The translations under genes and the position numbers were made by a program. Of a stretch of 64,000 nt of DNA, positions 11,731-20,956 are shown in pieces (within the stretch, counting starts at the first letter, position 1; every line of letters starts with the position of its first letter). The notes below the pieces were generated by a model, which saw only the letters and a program-made list of their open reading frames with translations, was not told where the DNA came from and ran no database searches. This stretch comes from Mycobacterium basiliense (GTDB lineage Bacteria > Actinomycetota > Actinomycetes > Mycobacteriales > Mycobacteriaceae). Location of the stretch: the NCBI RefSeq assembly GCF_900292015.1, contig NZ_LR130759.1:4278001-4342000 (forward strand). The letters are read 5' to 3'.

Positions 11731-14427
11731 TTAGTCAGATGCGGTCGGCTCGTCGATGTACTGCTCGAATATCTGTGAGAACTCAAAGGGATCTTGTTGC
11801 ACTCCGCTGCCGTCCGGGGCATCGACCGCGCCCAACGTACCTGTGGTGTCACGAGGCAACTCCCACATGGACAGCTGGCCGATGTTGTGCTGGTCGGCGA
11901 ATGCGGCGAGCTGGTGAGCGTCTTCGATGGTGAAGATCTCACTGGGGTCGTCGTTGACTCCGATCAGGGGCGTGACCCCCAGCATGGACCAGGCCTGCTC
12001 GCTCGTTAGCGACGGGTACAGCGTCATCAACTGGCTATGGGTTGCTTCCGACGCATTGATCGCCAAGGTGCCCATGTCGTAGGGCGCGTACGACGGGTCG
12101 TAGTAGTCCATTGCCATGATGTTCACCGTGGAGATGTCGACGCCGTTGGTTTGTGCGATCTGGACAACCCGCAACCCGTCCGAGGTCAGACCCGTGGGCA
12201 ACACCGGAAGGGTGTACGAGACGGTAACCGGGGTGCCGTTGGCCGCACCCCACTCCTGCGCCAGGGCGATCGCCTGCGCCTGCGTCGTCAGTGCCGCGGT
12301 ATTGGACTGCATCGCACCTTCGACGTCGAAGTCGATGTCGTAGATTCCGTAGGTGGACATCACCTGCTGGTACTGCTGAGCCAGCTCGGCGGCCGATACG
12401 TTGTTCGCCGCTGCGTAGACGGCGAGATCGGTGCCGGCCGCGCCGCCGAATGAGATAGTCCCGTCGATGCCCGCATCGTGCATATTGGTGAGCTGATTGT
12501 CGATGTACCAACTGTGCGAGCCGCCGCTGACGTCATACGCCGAGTAGCCACCCCACGCCGCTTGGCCATTTGGATCGGCCGTGATGAAGGCGAGCGTGAC
12601 GTCTTTGACTCCCGCGTCTGCGGCAGACGCGAAATCGTAGCCGTCGTTCGAGGGCCACAGTGTGATGTCGACGTACGGGGAGTATTCCCCACCCGCCGCT
12701 GTGCCGCTGGTGCCGCCGCCACCGGTGGTGCCGCCCCCGCTGGTGCCGCCGCCGCTGGTGCCGCCTCCGCTGGTGCCGCCGCCGGTAGGTTGCCCGTTGA
12801 CCAGCACATTCGTTGGTTCCGAGTAGGCGCCGCTTTGCATCGCCTGGAAACCGACGACGACCGAACCGCCCGGGTCGATCGTTTGCGTCCACGACTCGGG
12901 GGTGATGGTGTAATGGGTGCCGTCCTGAGTAATCTGTCCGCTCCACGCGCTAGTAATGGATTCACTTGCAGGCAAATCGAATTCGACCTGCCAGTCGGTC
13001 AGCGCGGTGTCGCCGGTATTACTGATCGTGTAGTTCGCGACGAAACCGTTGTCCCATTGCGATGTCACCGTGTACGCGGCGGCTATGCCGCTATAGTCGA
13101 CAGCATCGGTTCCCCCGCCACCGTCGCCGCTGCCACCGGCACCGCTGCCACCGGCACCGCTGCCACCGGCACCGGTGCCACTATCGCCGGTGCCGGCATC
13201 GCCGGTGCCGGTATTGCCGGTGCCACTGCCCGTATCGCCGCTCCCGGTGCCGGCATCGCCGGTGCCACTACCCGTATCGCCGCTCCCGGTGCCACCGGTG
13301 GTGCCCCCGGTGCCACCGCTAGTACCGTCACCGGTTGTGCCACCCTCGCCAGCGGGCTGACCGTTGACCACCAGGTTCGTTGGTTCCGAGTATGTCCCGT
13401 TCTGCGCGGCCTGGAAACCAACAGTGACCGAACCACCGGGATCAATGGTCTGCGTCCAAGATTCGGGTGTCACCGTGTAGTGCGTGCCAGACTGGACCAG
13501 CTGTCCGTTCCATACATTGGTAATGGATTCGTCTGCAGGCAAATCGAATTCGACCTGCCAGTCGCTCGCGAAAGTATCGCCCGAATTCGTGATTGTGTAC
13601 TTTCCGATGAAGCCGCCCTCCCAATGGGAGGTCGTCGAGTAGGTCGCCGCCAACCCGCCATCGCCGGTGCCGCTGGCGGCAAGCGCGGCACTGGTGATGG
13701 CGGCGCTACCCGTCACGGCGCTGCCACCCCCGCCGGCGTCGCCGCTGCCGGCCACAACACTGCTGTCGCCGCTGGGCGCTTCGGAACTGCTCGTTGTGGT
13801 GGTATTGCCACTGGCCGCGGCGGTACCGCTCGTCGCCGCCGCGGCACTGCCGTTACCGGCGCTTTCACCACCACCGCTGACGCTACCTGTGCGGGTCGCA
13901 GCGGTGGAGGTCGCGGCGCTGCTCGCCACCGCGCCGGATCCGTCACCGCTGCTGCCGCTGCCCGCCGGGTTGGTTGTATTGCCGGTACTCGGCTTTGCCG
14001 GCGCGGTGCTGGCCGCAACCCGCCCGTGTCCTTCCCCGCCGGCCCCCCGGCCGGCGGGGCTGCCACCAACGCCGCTGCTGGCAGCCGAATCTCGTTGCCC
14101 ACCAACGGCGCCGATAAGTGCGCGCACCATGCTCGGCAACGACGATGCGTTGGCCAACTCGGCGAGGTCGTACGACATCCCACTCGCGGTCAAGGTCTGC
14201 AAAAACCTCGCATGAAATGCCGACGCTTGAGCGGTCACGGCTTGATATTCCCGAGCGTACGTGCCGAACCACGTCGCAACGGCCGCCGACACCTCGTCGG
14301 CCGCCATCGCCGCCATCTTCTCCGTCCAACTCACCGACGCATTAGCCGCGTCCACCGTCGAGCGAACGACCTCCAAATTCATCGCGGCTGCCATAAACAT
14401 TTCCGGATTCGCGACCAAAATAGACAT
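11731..14427 (-). CDS. PE protein with two CBM2 modules and a GH18 chitinase-like domain
   Basis: An 898-aa modular protein. Residues 1-95 are a PE domain (MSILVANPEMF) with a YDLAE type VII secretion motif at Y86-E90. After a Ser/Thr/Gly-rich linker come two family 2 carbohydrate-binding modules (about 255-355 and 445-545), each with the conserved Trp positions (HWEGGF/QWDNGF, SDWQVEF/TDWQVEF, ESWTQTI), joined by a Gly-Thr-Ser linker. Residues about 585-898 are a GH18-like barrel: ISFGG substrate-motif strand, DIDFDVE with catalytic E703 and the paired D699 and D701, an NIMAMDYYD strand, and a late Trp (MWELP). The aspartate that usually begins the DGxDxDxE motif is Tyr here. It probably binds and cleaves chitin or a related polysaccharide outside the cell, exported by an ESX system. 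No counterpart lies between TB8.4 and fbiC in H37Rv as I recall. Confidence 0.88.
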   Translation of the reverse strand: MSILVANPEMFMAAAMNLEVVRSTVDAANASVSWTEKMAAMAADEVSAAVATWFGTYAREYQAVTAQASAFHARFLQTLTASGMSYDLAELANASSLPSMVRALIGAVGGQRDSAASSGVGGSPAGRGAGGEGHGRVAASTAPAKPSTGNTTNPAGSGSSGDGSGAVASSAATSTAATRTGSVSGGGESAGNGSAAAATSGTAAASGNTTTTSSSEAPSGDSSVVAGSGDAGGGGSAVTGSAAITSAALAASGTGDGGLAATYSTTSHWEGGFIGKYTITNSGDTFASDWQVEFDLPADESITNVWNGQLVQSGTHYTVTPESWTQTIDPGGSVTVGFQAAQNGTYSEPTNLVVNGQPAGEGGTTGDGTSGGTGGTTGGTGSGDTGSGTGDAGTGSGDTGSGTGNTGTGDAGTGDSGTGAGGSGAGGSGAGGSGDGGGGTDAVDYSGIAAAYTVTSQWDNGFVANYTISNTGDTALTDWQVEFDLPASESITSAWSGQITQDGTHYTITPESWTQTIDPGGSVVVGFQAMQSGAYSEPTNVLVNGQPTGGGTSGGGTSGGGTSGGGTTGGGGTSGTAAGGEYSPYVDITLWPSNDGYDFASAADAGVKDVTLAFITADPNGQAAWGGYSAYDVSGGSHSWYIDNQLTNMHDAGIDGTISFGGAAGTDLAVYAAANNVSAAELAQQYQQVMSTYGIYDIDFDVEGAMQSNTAALTTQAQAIALAQEWGAANGTPVTVSYTLPVLPTGLTSDGLRVVQIAQTNGVDISTVNIMAMDYYDPSYAPYDMGTLAINASEATHSQLMTLYPSLTSEQAWSMLGVTPLIGVNDDPSEIFTIEDAHQLAAFADQHNIGQLSMWELPRDTTGTLGAVDAPDGSGVQQDPFEFSQIFEQYIDEPTASD
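12793..13089 (-). repeat. CBM2 coding repeat, copy nearer the GH18 domain
   Basis: This stretch is a near copy of 13361-13657 at a constant offset of 568 bp. Several blocks are identical, including a run of about 30 bases containing GCAGGCAAATCGAATTCGAC. It encodes the second CBM2 module and shows recent internal duplication or gene conversion. Confidence 0.8.
13361..13657 (-). repeat. CBM2 coding repeat, copy nearer the PE domain
   Basis: Partner of the repeat at 12793-13089. The intervening DNA (about 13100-13330) encodes the low-complexity Gly/Thr/Ser linker and is itself built of short CCGGTGCC-type repeats, a likely site for slippage. Confidence 0.8.
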
Positions 14428-14949
14428 AAGCCGTCCTCGCCGATCGACTATTTACGACCCAACTAGATACCTAGGAGTATTGAAGGACTATTGTTAGCGT
14501 CGATTTTCCGATGCGGCAAGGTTTCGCACGGCATTGTCGGCTATTCGACACACCGGAACTCCCCGACGGGTTCGCGCCATCACCGCTGCCGCCGAACCGA
14601 TCGCCACTAATCCATTGGACCGTGTTCTGCCACAACATTTCTGACCGTTCTACATCTGTAGAAGCGGCACGAAAAGCGTCGAACGTATCAGCCAGATTTC
14701 GCCGTGTCGCGGCGTCCCGTCGGGAAACCACGCCATTCTCGAAATAACTCTTAAACAGAGCTATCGGTTAATCTGCGATACCGTTGGCCGGGCACAACTA
14801 CGAATCGGTTTAGCTCGAACGCACGCCATTGATATTTGCCAGAACACCACCTGGGCGGCCCCGTCGATCAACGCACAACAGGTGCGTCGCCACCCGATCG
14901 GTGCGAGCACACGGCGAAAGCCGCTGCCCAACAGCTGTTCCAGAGCGTC
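14428..14949. other. 522-nt region upstream of the PE-GH18 gene, no convincing gene
   Basis: The stretch is clearly less GC-rich than its neighbours, especially 14428-14800. Open frames of 78-97 residues occur on both strands but have no recognisable motifs, ribosome sites or typical codon use. It most likely holds the PE-GH18 promoter and leader and the 3' flank of fbiC. Confidence 0.6.
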
Positions 14950-17520
14950 TCAGGCCGCTGAGGACGAATAGGTGGTCGTGCGCTGGCGAGCAGGCCGGCC
15001 TATTCCCTCGGCGATTGCGACCAGCTCGGCGACGGTCTTTGCCGAGCCGTGTTCGGAACCGGCCATCCGTGAGATCGTCTCCTCCATCAGCGTGCCGCCC
15101 AAGTCGTTGGCACCGCCATTGAGCATTACTCGAGTGCGCTCGACGCCGAGTTTCACCCAGCTGGTCTGGATATGTGGGATGCGGTCGTGCAGCATGATCC
15201 GAGCCAGGGCGTGCACCGCGCGGTTGTCGCGATGAGTGGGTCCCGGTCGGGAGGCACCCGCTAGATACAACGGCGAGCTCTGGTGCACGAACGGCAACGG
15301 CACGAACTCGGTGAAACCGCCGGTGCGGTCCTGGATGTCACGCAACACATTGAGGTGGCCAATCCAATGGCGGGCGCTGTCGACGTGGCCGTACATCATC
15401 GTCGACGACGAACGTAAGCCGACCTCGTGCGCAGTAGTGACGATTTCGATCCACAGCGACGTCGGTAGCTTGCCCTTGGTGAGCACCCAACGCACCTCGT
15501 CGTCCAGAATTTCGGCGGCGGTACCGGGAATGCTTCCCAACCCCGCCTCACGAAGGCTGATCAGCCATTCCCGAATGCTCAGCCCGCTTTTGGTCACACC
15601 GTTGGCGATCTCCATGGGCGAAAACGCGTGCACATGCATCGACGGCACCCGCGCCTTGACCGCACGCACCAAGTCGGCGTAACCGGTAACCGGCAGTTCG
15701 GGGTCGATGCCGCCCTGCATGCATACCTCGGTGGCACCGGCGACGTGGGCTTCCCACGCGCGTTGGGCGACCTCGTCAGCCGATAGCGAATACGCATCGG
15801 CATCGCCTTTACGCTGCGCGAACGCGCAGAATCGACAACCCGTGTAGCAGACGTTGGTGAAGTTGATGTTGCGGTTCACCACGAAGGTGACGTCGTCGCC
15901 GACGACCTCGCGGCGCAACGAATCCGCCAGTGCAGCAACCGCATCCAAGGCAGGACCGTCAGCGCTGGCCAACGCCAGGTATTCCTCGTCGGTGCAGCTG
16001 GCCGGCGAGCGCTCGGCCGAACGCAAGGCAGCGAGCACGTCGGTGTCAATTCGCTCGGGAGCGCGGGCCACCAGGTCGTGCACATGTGAGCGGACGGCGT
16101 CCCAGTCGCCGAAAGCGCTGTCGAGATCGCTGCGGGCGTCGGTGCAGCGGCCCTCGGTGTCGATGGCCGCGTTGAGGTCGACTCGGCCGGACGACGCAAC
16201 GTCGTCGGGTTCCTGCCATGGCATGCCCACCGGGTTGACATCACGCGCCAGTCCGGTCACCGGATCTGCCAGCGCCTCAACGTGTTTCCGTACCCGCGGG
16301 TCGATCCACGCACCGCCGGCCTGCACATACTTGGGTTGTGCAGTTAGCCGCTGCTCCAGGTCATAACCGGCGTGCGCGGTGGTGTCGGCCAGCTCATCCA
16401 AACCCGGCCACGGCCGCTCTGGATTGACGTGGTCGGGCGTCAGCGGAGAGACTCCGCCCCAGTCGTCGACGCCGGCGCCGATGAGCGCCAGGCACTCATC
16501 GCGAGAAACCAGATTCGGCGGGGCCTGAATACGCATGCCCGGACCCAGCACCAGACGGCTAACCGCCACGGTCGCCAGGTAGTCCTCGATTCCGGCATCG
16601 GGAACCGACGCCATTGCGGTGTGCTCCTTGGCCCGGAAGTTCTGCACGATCACTTCCTGGACATGACCGAACTCTTTGTGCAATTTCCGAATCTCATGCA
16701 CCGTCTCGGCACGTTCGGTCAGGGTCTCCCCGATGCCGACAAGCAGACCGGTGGTAAACGGAATCGAGAGCCGACCGGCGTCAGTCAGGACGCGCAATCG
16801 CACCGCCGGGTCTTTGTCCGGGCTGCCGTAGTGCGCGAGCCCCTTGGTTTCGAACAAGCGCCGCGATGTCGTTTCCAGCATCATGCCCATCGACGGCGCC
16901 ACCGGTTTGAGTCGCGACATCTCCGACCAGCTCATCACCCCGGGGTTCAAGTGGGGCAACAGGCCGGTCTCTTCCAGCACCCGGATCGCCATTGCCCGCA
17001 CGTAAGACAGCGTGGAATCGTAACCGCGCTGCTCGAGCCACTCCTGGGCCTCTGGCCAACGTTCTTCGGGACGGTCACCGAGAGTGAACAATGCTTCCTT
17101 GCAACCGAGTTCGGCACCGCGGCGGGCCACATCGACGATCTCGTCAGGTTCCAGGTACATTCCGGCGCCTTGAGCGCGCAGCTTGCCCGGAACGGTAACG
17201 AACGTGCAGTAATGGCAGGTGTCGCGGCACAGGTGGGTGACCGGGATGAATACCTTCCGCGAATAGGTGATCGGCAGCCGGCCGGCGGCGCCCCGACGTC
17301 CGGCCGATTCCAAACCCGCGTCGCGCACCCGAGCCGCGCTTGCGCACAGATCGGCCAGCTCGTCACCGCGTGCCGTCATCGCGACCGCCGCCTCGTCAAC
17401 GTTCAGCGTCACACCGTCTCGGGCCCGCCGCAGCACCCGCCGTAGCGCTGACGTGCTGCGTTTGGGCGGGACGACGGGATTAGGTAGAGCCGTGGGCTCC
17501 TGGCTTGAGGTCAGCGGCAC
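14950..17520 (-). CDS. fbiC: 7,8-didemethyl-8-hydroxy-5-deazariboflavin (FO) synthase FbiC
   Basis: The 856-aa protein is a fusion of two radical-SAM enzymes (CofG and CofH) and, by recall, has the length of H37Rv FbiC. The first CxxxCxxC cluster ligands are C98, C102 and C105 (LCRDTCHYC); the second are C558, C562 and C565 (CYTGCRFC). Together the halves build the deazaflavin chromophore FO of coenzyme F420 from tyrosine and a pyrimidine intermediate of riboflavin synthesis. The frame continues upstream to 17808, but the GTG at 17518-17520 aligns with the family start. F420-dependent enzymes are likely users, including the Rv1155-like protein at 35.5 kb. Confidence 0.96.
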   Translation of the reverse strand: MPLTSSQEPTALPNPVVPPKRSTSALRRVLRRARDGVTLNVDEAAVAMTARGDELADLCASAARVRDAGLESAGRRGAAGRLPITYSRKVFIPVTHLCRDTCHYCTFVTVPGKLRAQGAGMYLEPDEIVDVARRGAELGCKEALFTLGDRPEERWPEAQEWLEQRGYDSTLSYVRAMAIRVLEETGLLPHLNPGVMSWSEMSRLKPVAPSMGMMLETTSRRLFETKGLAHYGSPDKDPAVRLRVLTDAGRLSIPFTTGLLVGIGETLTERAETVHEIRKLHKEFGHVQEVIVQNFRAKEHTAMASVPDAGIEDYLATVAVSRLVLGPGMRIQAPPNLVSRDECLALIGAGVDDWGGVSPLTPDHVNPERPWPGLDELADTTAHAGYDLEQRLTAQPKYVQAGGAWIDPRVRKHVEALADPVTGLARDVNPVGMPWQEPDDVASSGRVDLNAAIDTEGRCTDARSDLDSAFGDWDAVRSHVHDLVARAPERIDTDVLAALRSAERSPASCTDEEYLALASADGPALDAVAALADSLRREVVGDDVTFVVNRNINFTNVCYTGCRFCAFAQRKGDADAYSLSADEVAQRAWEAHVAGATEVCMQGGIDPELPVTGYADLVRAVKARVPSMHVHAFSPMEIANGVTKSGLSIREWLISLREAGLGSIPGTAAEILDDEVRWVLTKGKLPTSLWIEIVTTAHEVGLRSSSTMMYGHVDSARHWIGHLNVLRDIQDRTGGFTEFVPLPFVHQSSPLYLAGASRPGPTHRDNRAVHALARIMLHDRIPHIQTSWVKLGVERTRVMLNGGANDLGGTLMEETISRMAGSEHGSAKTVAELVAIAEGIGRPARQRTTTYSSSAA

Positions 17521-17722
17521 GTTGGTGCAACATCCCCTCGGTCTGATTTCATCCGCGCGTGAAGAATCCGAACTTTGGCGAGTGCCATAGTCGCAACAGT
17601 AGCGGCAGGCCGACACCAGCACGCGACTGACCAGCACCCCGATGCGTTTGGTCAGTTCAGCGCGATTCAGCGGCGATCGAGATACGCTAGCAATCGAAGG
17701 CAAATCAGGGGGTGTTTGTGCG

Positions 17723-18610
17723 ATGTCGTATCTAGCCGCCGCGCCGCAGGCGCTGATGGCGGCGGCCTCGGACGTAGCCGGTATCGGTTCGACCATCAGT
17801 GCGGCCAACGCGGCGGCAGCGGTTCCGACGAGCGAAGTCGTGGCGGCGGCCGCCGACCAGGTCTCGACGCAGGTCGCGACGCTGTTCTCCGCACATGGTG
17901 CGCTTTATCAGCGGCTCAGTGCGCAGTTGACAACGTTTCACGACCAGTTTGTCGCCACCCTGAACGCGGGCGCGAGCTCGTATGCCTCCGCTGAGGCCAA
18001 CGCCGCGCGGACCTTGCTGGATGCAGTAAATACACCCGCCGAGAAGCTGCTGGGACAGCCGCTGATCGGTCAAGGCGGCCCGCCAGGCGGCCTGGCGTCC
18101 AAAGCCGTGAGCCAGCTCCAAAGCGCCTTCGCCGGCGCGACCGGCGCCGGCCCGCTAGGTGCCAGTGCGCTGGCACTGCCCCCCACCGGCGGCATGGCGG
18201 CCGCCGGCGCCCTGGTGGGCCCCATCTCCAGCGCCGCGGCCGCGCCCGCGGCGGTCATACCCGTATCGGTGGCCACCGCTATCGAAAACCTCTACTACAG
18301 CGTCGAGCCCTGGGTGGAGTACGGCTTTAACGTCGCCGCCTGGGCGGCGGGCTGGCTGCCCTACATCGGAATCCTGGCGCCGCAGATCAACTTCTTCTAC
18401 TACCTTTTTGAGCCGATGGTGCAGAGCGCGTTGTTCAACACTCTTGACTGGCTGGACGGGACAATTACTTTCAGTCAGGGGCTGAACAACTTCTGGTCGG
18501 CCACCACGAACTCCGTCAACCAGTTCATCCAAACCGAGATCCAATGGGTGCGGAACTTCCTTCCGCCGTTCCCGCCGATTGGGTCCGCCCTACCGCCGCT
18601 GCCCGCCTAG
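17723..18610 (+). CDS. PE family protein, PE12-like
   Basis: A 295-aa protein starting MSYLAAAPQ, a PE domain of about 100 residues with the YASAE secretion motif, then the [10 protein letters not shown] linker and a unique C-terminal region with a hydrophobic aromatic block ([23 protein letters not shown]) and a proline-rich end. The location between fbiC and an Rv1171-like gene matches PE12 (Rv1172c). CAGGGGG lies about 10 nt before the ATG. The C-terminal region has no PGRS repeats and no catalytic motif that I recognise. Probably exported by ESX-5 and associated with the envelope. It converges with the next gene with a gap of only 2 nt. Confidence 0.85.
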   Translation: MSYLAAAPQALMAAASDVAGIGSTISAANAAAAVPTSEVVAAAADQVSTQVATLFSAHGALYQRLSAQLTTFHDQFVATLNAGASSYASAEANAARTLLDAVNTPAEKLLGQPLIGQGGPPGGLASKAVSQLQSAFAGATGAGPLGASALALPPTGGMAAAGALVGPISSAAAAPAAVIPVSVATAIENLYYSVEPWVEYGFNVAAWAAGWLPYIGILAPQINFFYYLFEPMVQSALFNTLDWLDGTITFSQGLNNFWSATTNSVNQFIQTEIQWVRNFLPPFPPIGSALPPLPA

Positions 18611-18612
18611 TC

Positions 18613-19074
18613 TTAGGCGCGCACCGGGCGCCGCCACAACACGCACATCGGCGGTATCACCCCCAGCACAATGAGGATCAGGGCCGAATACGCCATCAGC
18701 CCCTGCCCACCCAACACAATGTCGTCCCCCGGACCACCCAGGCTCAACACCGCCACGGTCAACAACCACGTCCACAACGGCAGCGCGGCTACACGCGGCG
18801 ACTTGGTCCATCGCTCCGCTGCCCACACCAGGGCGGCATTGACCAGCCCGCTGATCAAGGCGCTGATCGGAAAGGGCACCGGACCAATGTAGGTCGGTAG
18901 CAGCAGAGCCCCGGCGAGTGCGGATAACACCCCGTCGACAGCCAACAACGCCAAGACAACGATGCGAATAGCGGGATCTGTCGCGCCGGTCTCTTCACCC
19001 GAGGCGGCGCGCGGCGTAGTTTCGGTCAGGTCGGGACGCTGTCGATCTGGGAGAGTATCGAACCGATGACCCAC
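18613..19074 (-). CDS. Small integral membrane protein (Rv1171-like)
   Basis: A 153-aa protein with about four hydrophobic segments (IRIVVLALLAVDG, FPISALISGLVNAALVW, LWTWLLTVAVLSL, YSALILIVLGVIPPMCV) and no enzyme motif. Position and hydropathy match Rv1171. The ATG at 19074 overlaps the 35-aa micro-ORF by 49 nt. The family-like N-terminus (TETT) begins at a CTG that overlaps the micro-ORF stop as CTGA, so real initiation could be there by translational coupling. Downstream of mshB and the micro-ORF on the same strand; function unknown. Confidence 0.75.
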   Translation of the reverse strand: MGHRFDTLPDRQRPDLTETTPRAASGEETGATDPAIRIVVLALLAVDGVLSALAGALLLPTYIGPVPFPISALISGLVNAALVWAAERWTKSPRVAALPLWTWLLTVAVLSLGGPGDDIVLGGQGLMAYSALILIVLGVIPPMCVLWRRPVRA

Positions 19075-19133
19075 TGCAGGCTGTCAAGCCGGTCCTGCCA
19101 GTGCTGCAAGTTAGGGTCCAGGTCGGGGTCCAT
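19026..19133 (-). CDS. 35-residue micro-ORF between mshB and the Rv1171-like gene
   Basis: An ATG at 19131-19133 opens 35 codons encoding a peptide that begins MDPDLDPNLQHW and ends SQIDSVPT. It is preceded by GGAAGGA at ideal spacing (7 nt), the best ribosome site in this neighbourhood. It starts 34 nt after the mshB stop and its stop overlaps a CTG codon of the next gene as CTGA. The peptide is amphipathic, with Trp and Leu spaced as in a helix (WQDRLDSLQWVIGSIL). It may be a real small protein or a leader that couples translation to the membrane protein. Confidence 0.6.
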   Translation of the reverse strand: MDPDLDPNLQHWQDRLDSLQWVIGSILSQIDSVPT

Positions 19134-19167
19134 ACAAAATTCCTTCCGTGGCTGCCTGATTGGCAGC

Positions 19168-20064
19168 CTACGTGTCGAAGCCGGTGAATCCCAGACCGGC
19201 CAGCAGATCGGTTTCCCAACCACGCCCGTCGCGTTTGCCCGGCCTACCGGCGGCCAGCACATAGTGTTCCTGCGCCAGGATCGGTAACGCCAGGTTGTTC
19301 GACAAGGCACACGCGCGGCCCGTCGGGCCGACGCTGACCTGGGTGGCGTGTGCGGCCAGCGCAGCGGTCTTGGCGGCGTGTGCAGCCCGATCCCCTTCGA
19401 CGACGGCATCGATGCGCTCGTCGGAGTATGCAAACGGAATGTCTTCGGGCGCGACGGTCCAGTCGGGCCGCAGATCGGCGTCCACCAGCTCGCGCCGGGT
19501 GGCCAGGAAGGCACTTAGCCCCAGCACCACCCAATAGAACTTCGGTACCGTCCACGGTTCGCCGGGGAAGTCCCGCGCGCCGGCCGCCGTGACCGCGGCC
19601 GTGGTGACGCGGTGAGCGTGCACGTGGTCTGGGTGGCCGTAGCCGCCGTCAGGGTCGTAGGTCACCACGACATGAGGGCGCAACTCGCGGATGATCGCCA
19701 CCAGCGCCCCCACCACCGCGCGTTCGTCCGCGTCGACGAATCTGCGCCCACTCCGTTGCTCGGTGCCAGCCATTCCTGAGTCGCGCCATCGGCCAGCGCC
19801 GCCAAGGTAGGTGGGACCGCCGGCACCCAGCAGTCGTAGCGCCTCGGTGAGTTCAGCGATGCGATAGCCACCGAGTTGGTCGGCGTGATCGACGGCAAGT
19901 TGAGCCCACCGTTCACCGATGACCTCGCCCTCCTCCCCTAGCGTGCAGGTGACGACTTGCACCTGCGCGCCGCGGGCGCTGTAGTGGGCGATGGTGGCCC
20001 CGTTGCTGAGACTCTCATCGTCTGGATGGGCATGCACGAACAACAGACGTGGCGTCTCAGACAT
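19168..20064 (-). CDS. mshB: N-acetyl-GlcN-Ins deacetylase MshB (mycothiol biosynthesis)
   Basis: A 298-aa PIG-L/LmbE-type zinc deacetylase. The zinc and catalytic motif HAHPDDE is near the N-terminus and HPDHVHAH carries the further metal histidine. MshB removes the acetyl group from GlcNAc-inositol in the mycothiol pathway, the main low-molecular-weight thiol of actinobacteria. The ATG giving MSETPRLL was chosen over the upstream GTG (20076) because it fits the family; TAGTGT lies 8 nt upstream, so the mRNA may be leaderless. In H37Rv PE11/PPE17 lie between mshB and the TetR gene; both are missing here. Confidence 0.94.
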   Translation of the reverse strand: MSETPRLLFVHAHPDDESLSNGATIAHYSARGAQVQVVTCTLGEEGEVIGERWAQLAVDHADQLGGYRIAELTEALRLLGAGGPTYLGGAGRWRDSGMAGTEQRSGRRFVDADERAVVGALVAIIRELRPHVVVTYDPDGGYGHPDHVHAHRVTTAAVTAAGARDFPGEPWTVPKFYWVVLGLSAFLATRRELVDADLRPDWTVAPEDIPFAYSDERIDAVVEGDRAAHAAKTAALAAHATQVSVGPTGRACALSNNLALPILAQEHYVLAAGRPGKRDGRGWETDLLAGLGFTGFDT

Positions 20065-20139
20065 GGATCGCCACACTACCCGCGAGGGCGGTTCTGCACG
20101 CGAAAACCTTGCTGCCGCAGCCGTTACCGTCGTCTGATG

Positions 20140-20156
20140 GCGCTGCGACGCAGCGC
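20140..20156. promoter_or_regulatory. Palindrome GCGCTGCG-A-CGCAGCGC between mshB and tetR
   Basis: Perfect 8-bp arms around one central base in the 181-nt divergent intergenic region. It could be the operator of the TetR regulator or a transcribed hairpin. No experiment or motif match supports a specific role. Confidence 0.4.
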
Positions 20157-20245
20157 GCCAACCATCGCTGATGGCCGCTGCCGTGGTCGTACCGCAGTTC
20201 TGCTGAACCGCAACAACTAGGAACGCCAGCGGCTACTATTGAGCA

Positions 20246-20863
20246 ATGGCGCAGCCGACCCAGACCATAACGACGACCGGCAGGAGCCGCCGCCGGCGAG
20301 GCGAAGTGCTCGAACGTGCACTCTACACGGCCACTTTGGCTGAACTGGCGGCAGTCGGATATGGGGGGCTGACGATGGAAGGGATCGCGGCGCGCGCACA
20401 CACCGGCAAAGCCGCGCTGTACCGGCGTTGGGACTGCAAGCATGACTTGGTACAAGCCGCCCTGCATCACGCTGTGCCGCCACTGCCGGAACCACGCCCA
20501 GGCCGGTCCGCACGAGAGAACCTACTGAGCGTGTTCACCGCACACCGCGATGTCCTTGGCGGCAAGACCGACTTTCCCGGTCTCGTCATCATCGGCCAGC
20601 TGGTTCACGAGCCCGAACTGCGCTCGATATTCGCCGACTCCGTGGTGGGCCCCCGGCTGCGAATTGTCGAATCCATCCTGCGAACCGCCGTTCGCGACGG
20701 CGACCTCGATCCCGACACAGTTACCCCGTTCACCGCGCGCATCGGACCCGCGCTAATCAACCAGCACTTCATGCTCACCGGAACACCGCCGAACCGGCGG
20801 GAGTTGGCGCTGATCGTCGACACCGTTATCCCACCTAAACCCACTGCGGTACAAGCTGACTGA
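20246..20863 (+). CDS. TetR-family regulator (Rv1167c-like)
   Basis: A 205-aa TetR/AcrR repressor. The N-terminal helix-turn-helix is clear (LAELAAVGYGGLTMEGIAAR, then HTGKAALYRRW), and the C-terminal ligand domain is of the TetR_C_33-like type (PGLVIIGQLVHEPEL, LINQHFMLTG). It lies divergent from mshB as Rv1167c does once PE11/PPE17 are removed. TACTAT is 6 nt before the ATG, so a leaderless transcript starting at the ATG is likely. Target genes are unknown; the dyad at 20140-20156 is a candidate. Confidence 0.88.
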   Translation: MAQPTQTITTTGRSRRRRGEVLERALYTATLAELAAVGYGGLTMEGIAARAHTGKAALYRRWDCKHDLVQAALHHAVPPLPEPRPGRSARENLLSVFTAHRDVLGGKTDFPGLVIIGQLVHEPELRSIFADSVVGPRLRIVESILRTAVRDGDLDPDTVTPFTARIGPALINQHFMLTGTPPNRRELALIVDTVIPPKPTAVQAD

Positions 20864-20956
20864 CGCGTTGGGCGGCGACTCTCGAGGCGCTCTTTCGACC
20901 CGGCCTTCGGTCATGCAACAGGCACACCCGATATGCCGAACGAGCGACGACGGCGG

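Noticed and set aside
12478..14466. 662-codon plus-strand frame opposite the PE-GH18 gene
   Set aside because: No domain; the minus strand has clear PE, CBM2 and GH18 motifs.
14471..14747. ORFs of 78 and 86 codons upstream of PE-GH18
   Set aside because: No ribosome site, domain or codon bias; they overlap each other on opposite strands.
17521..17808. N-terminal extension of FbiC
   Set aside because: The GTG at 17520 gives the family length; the extension overlaps the PE12 5' end.
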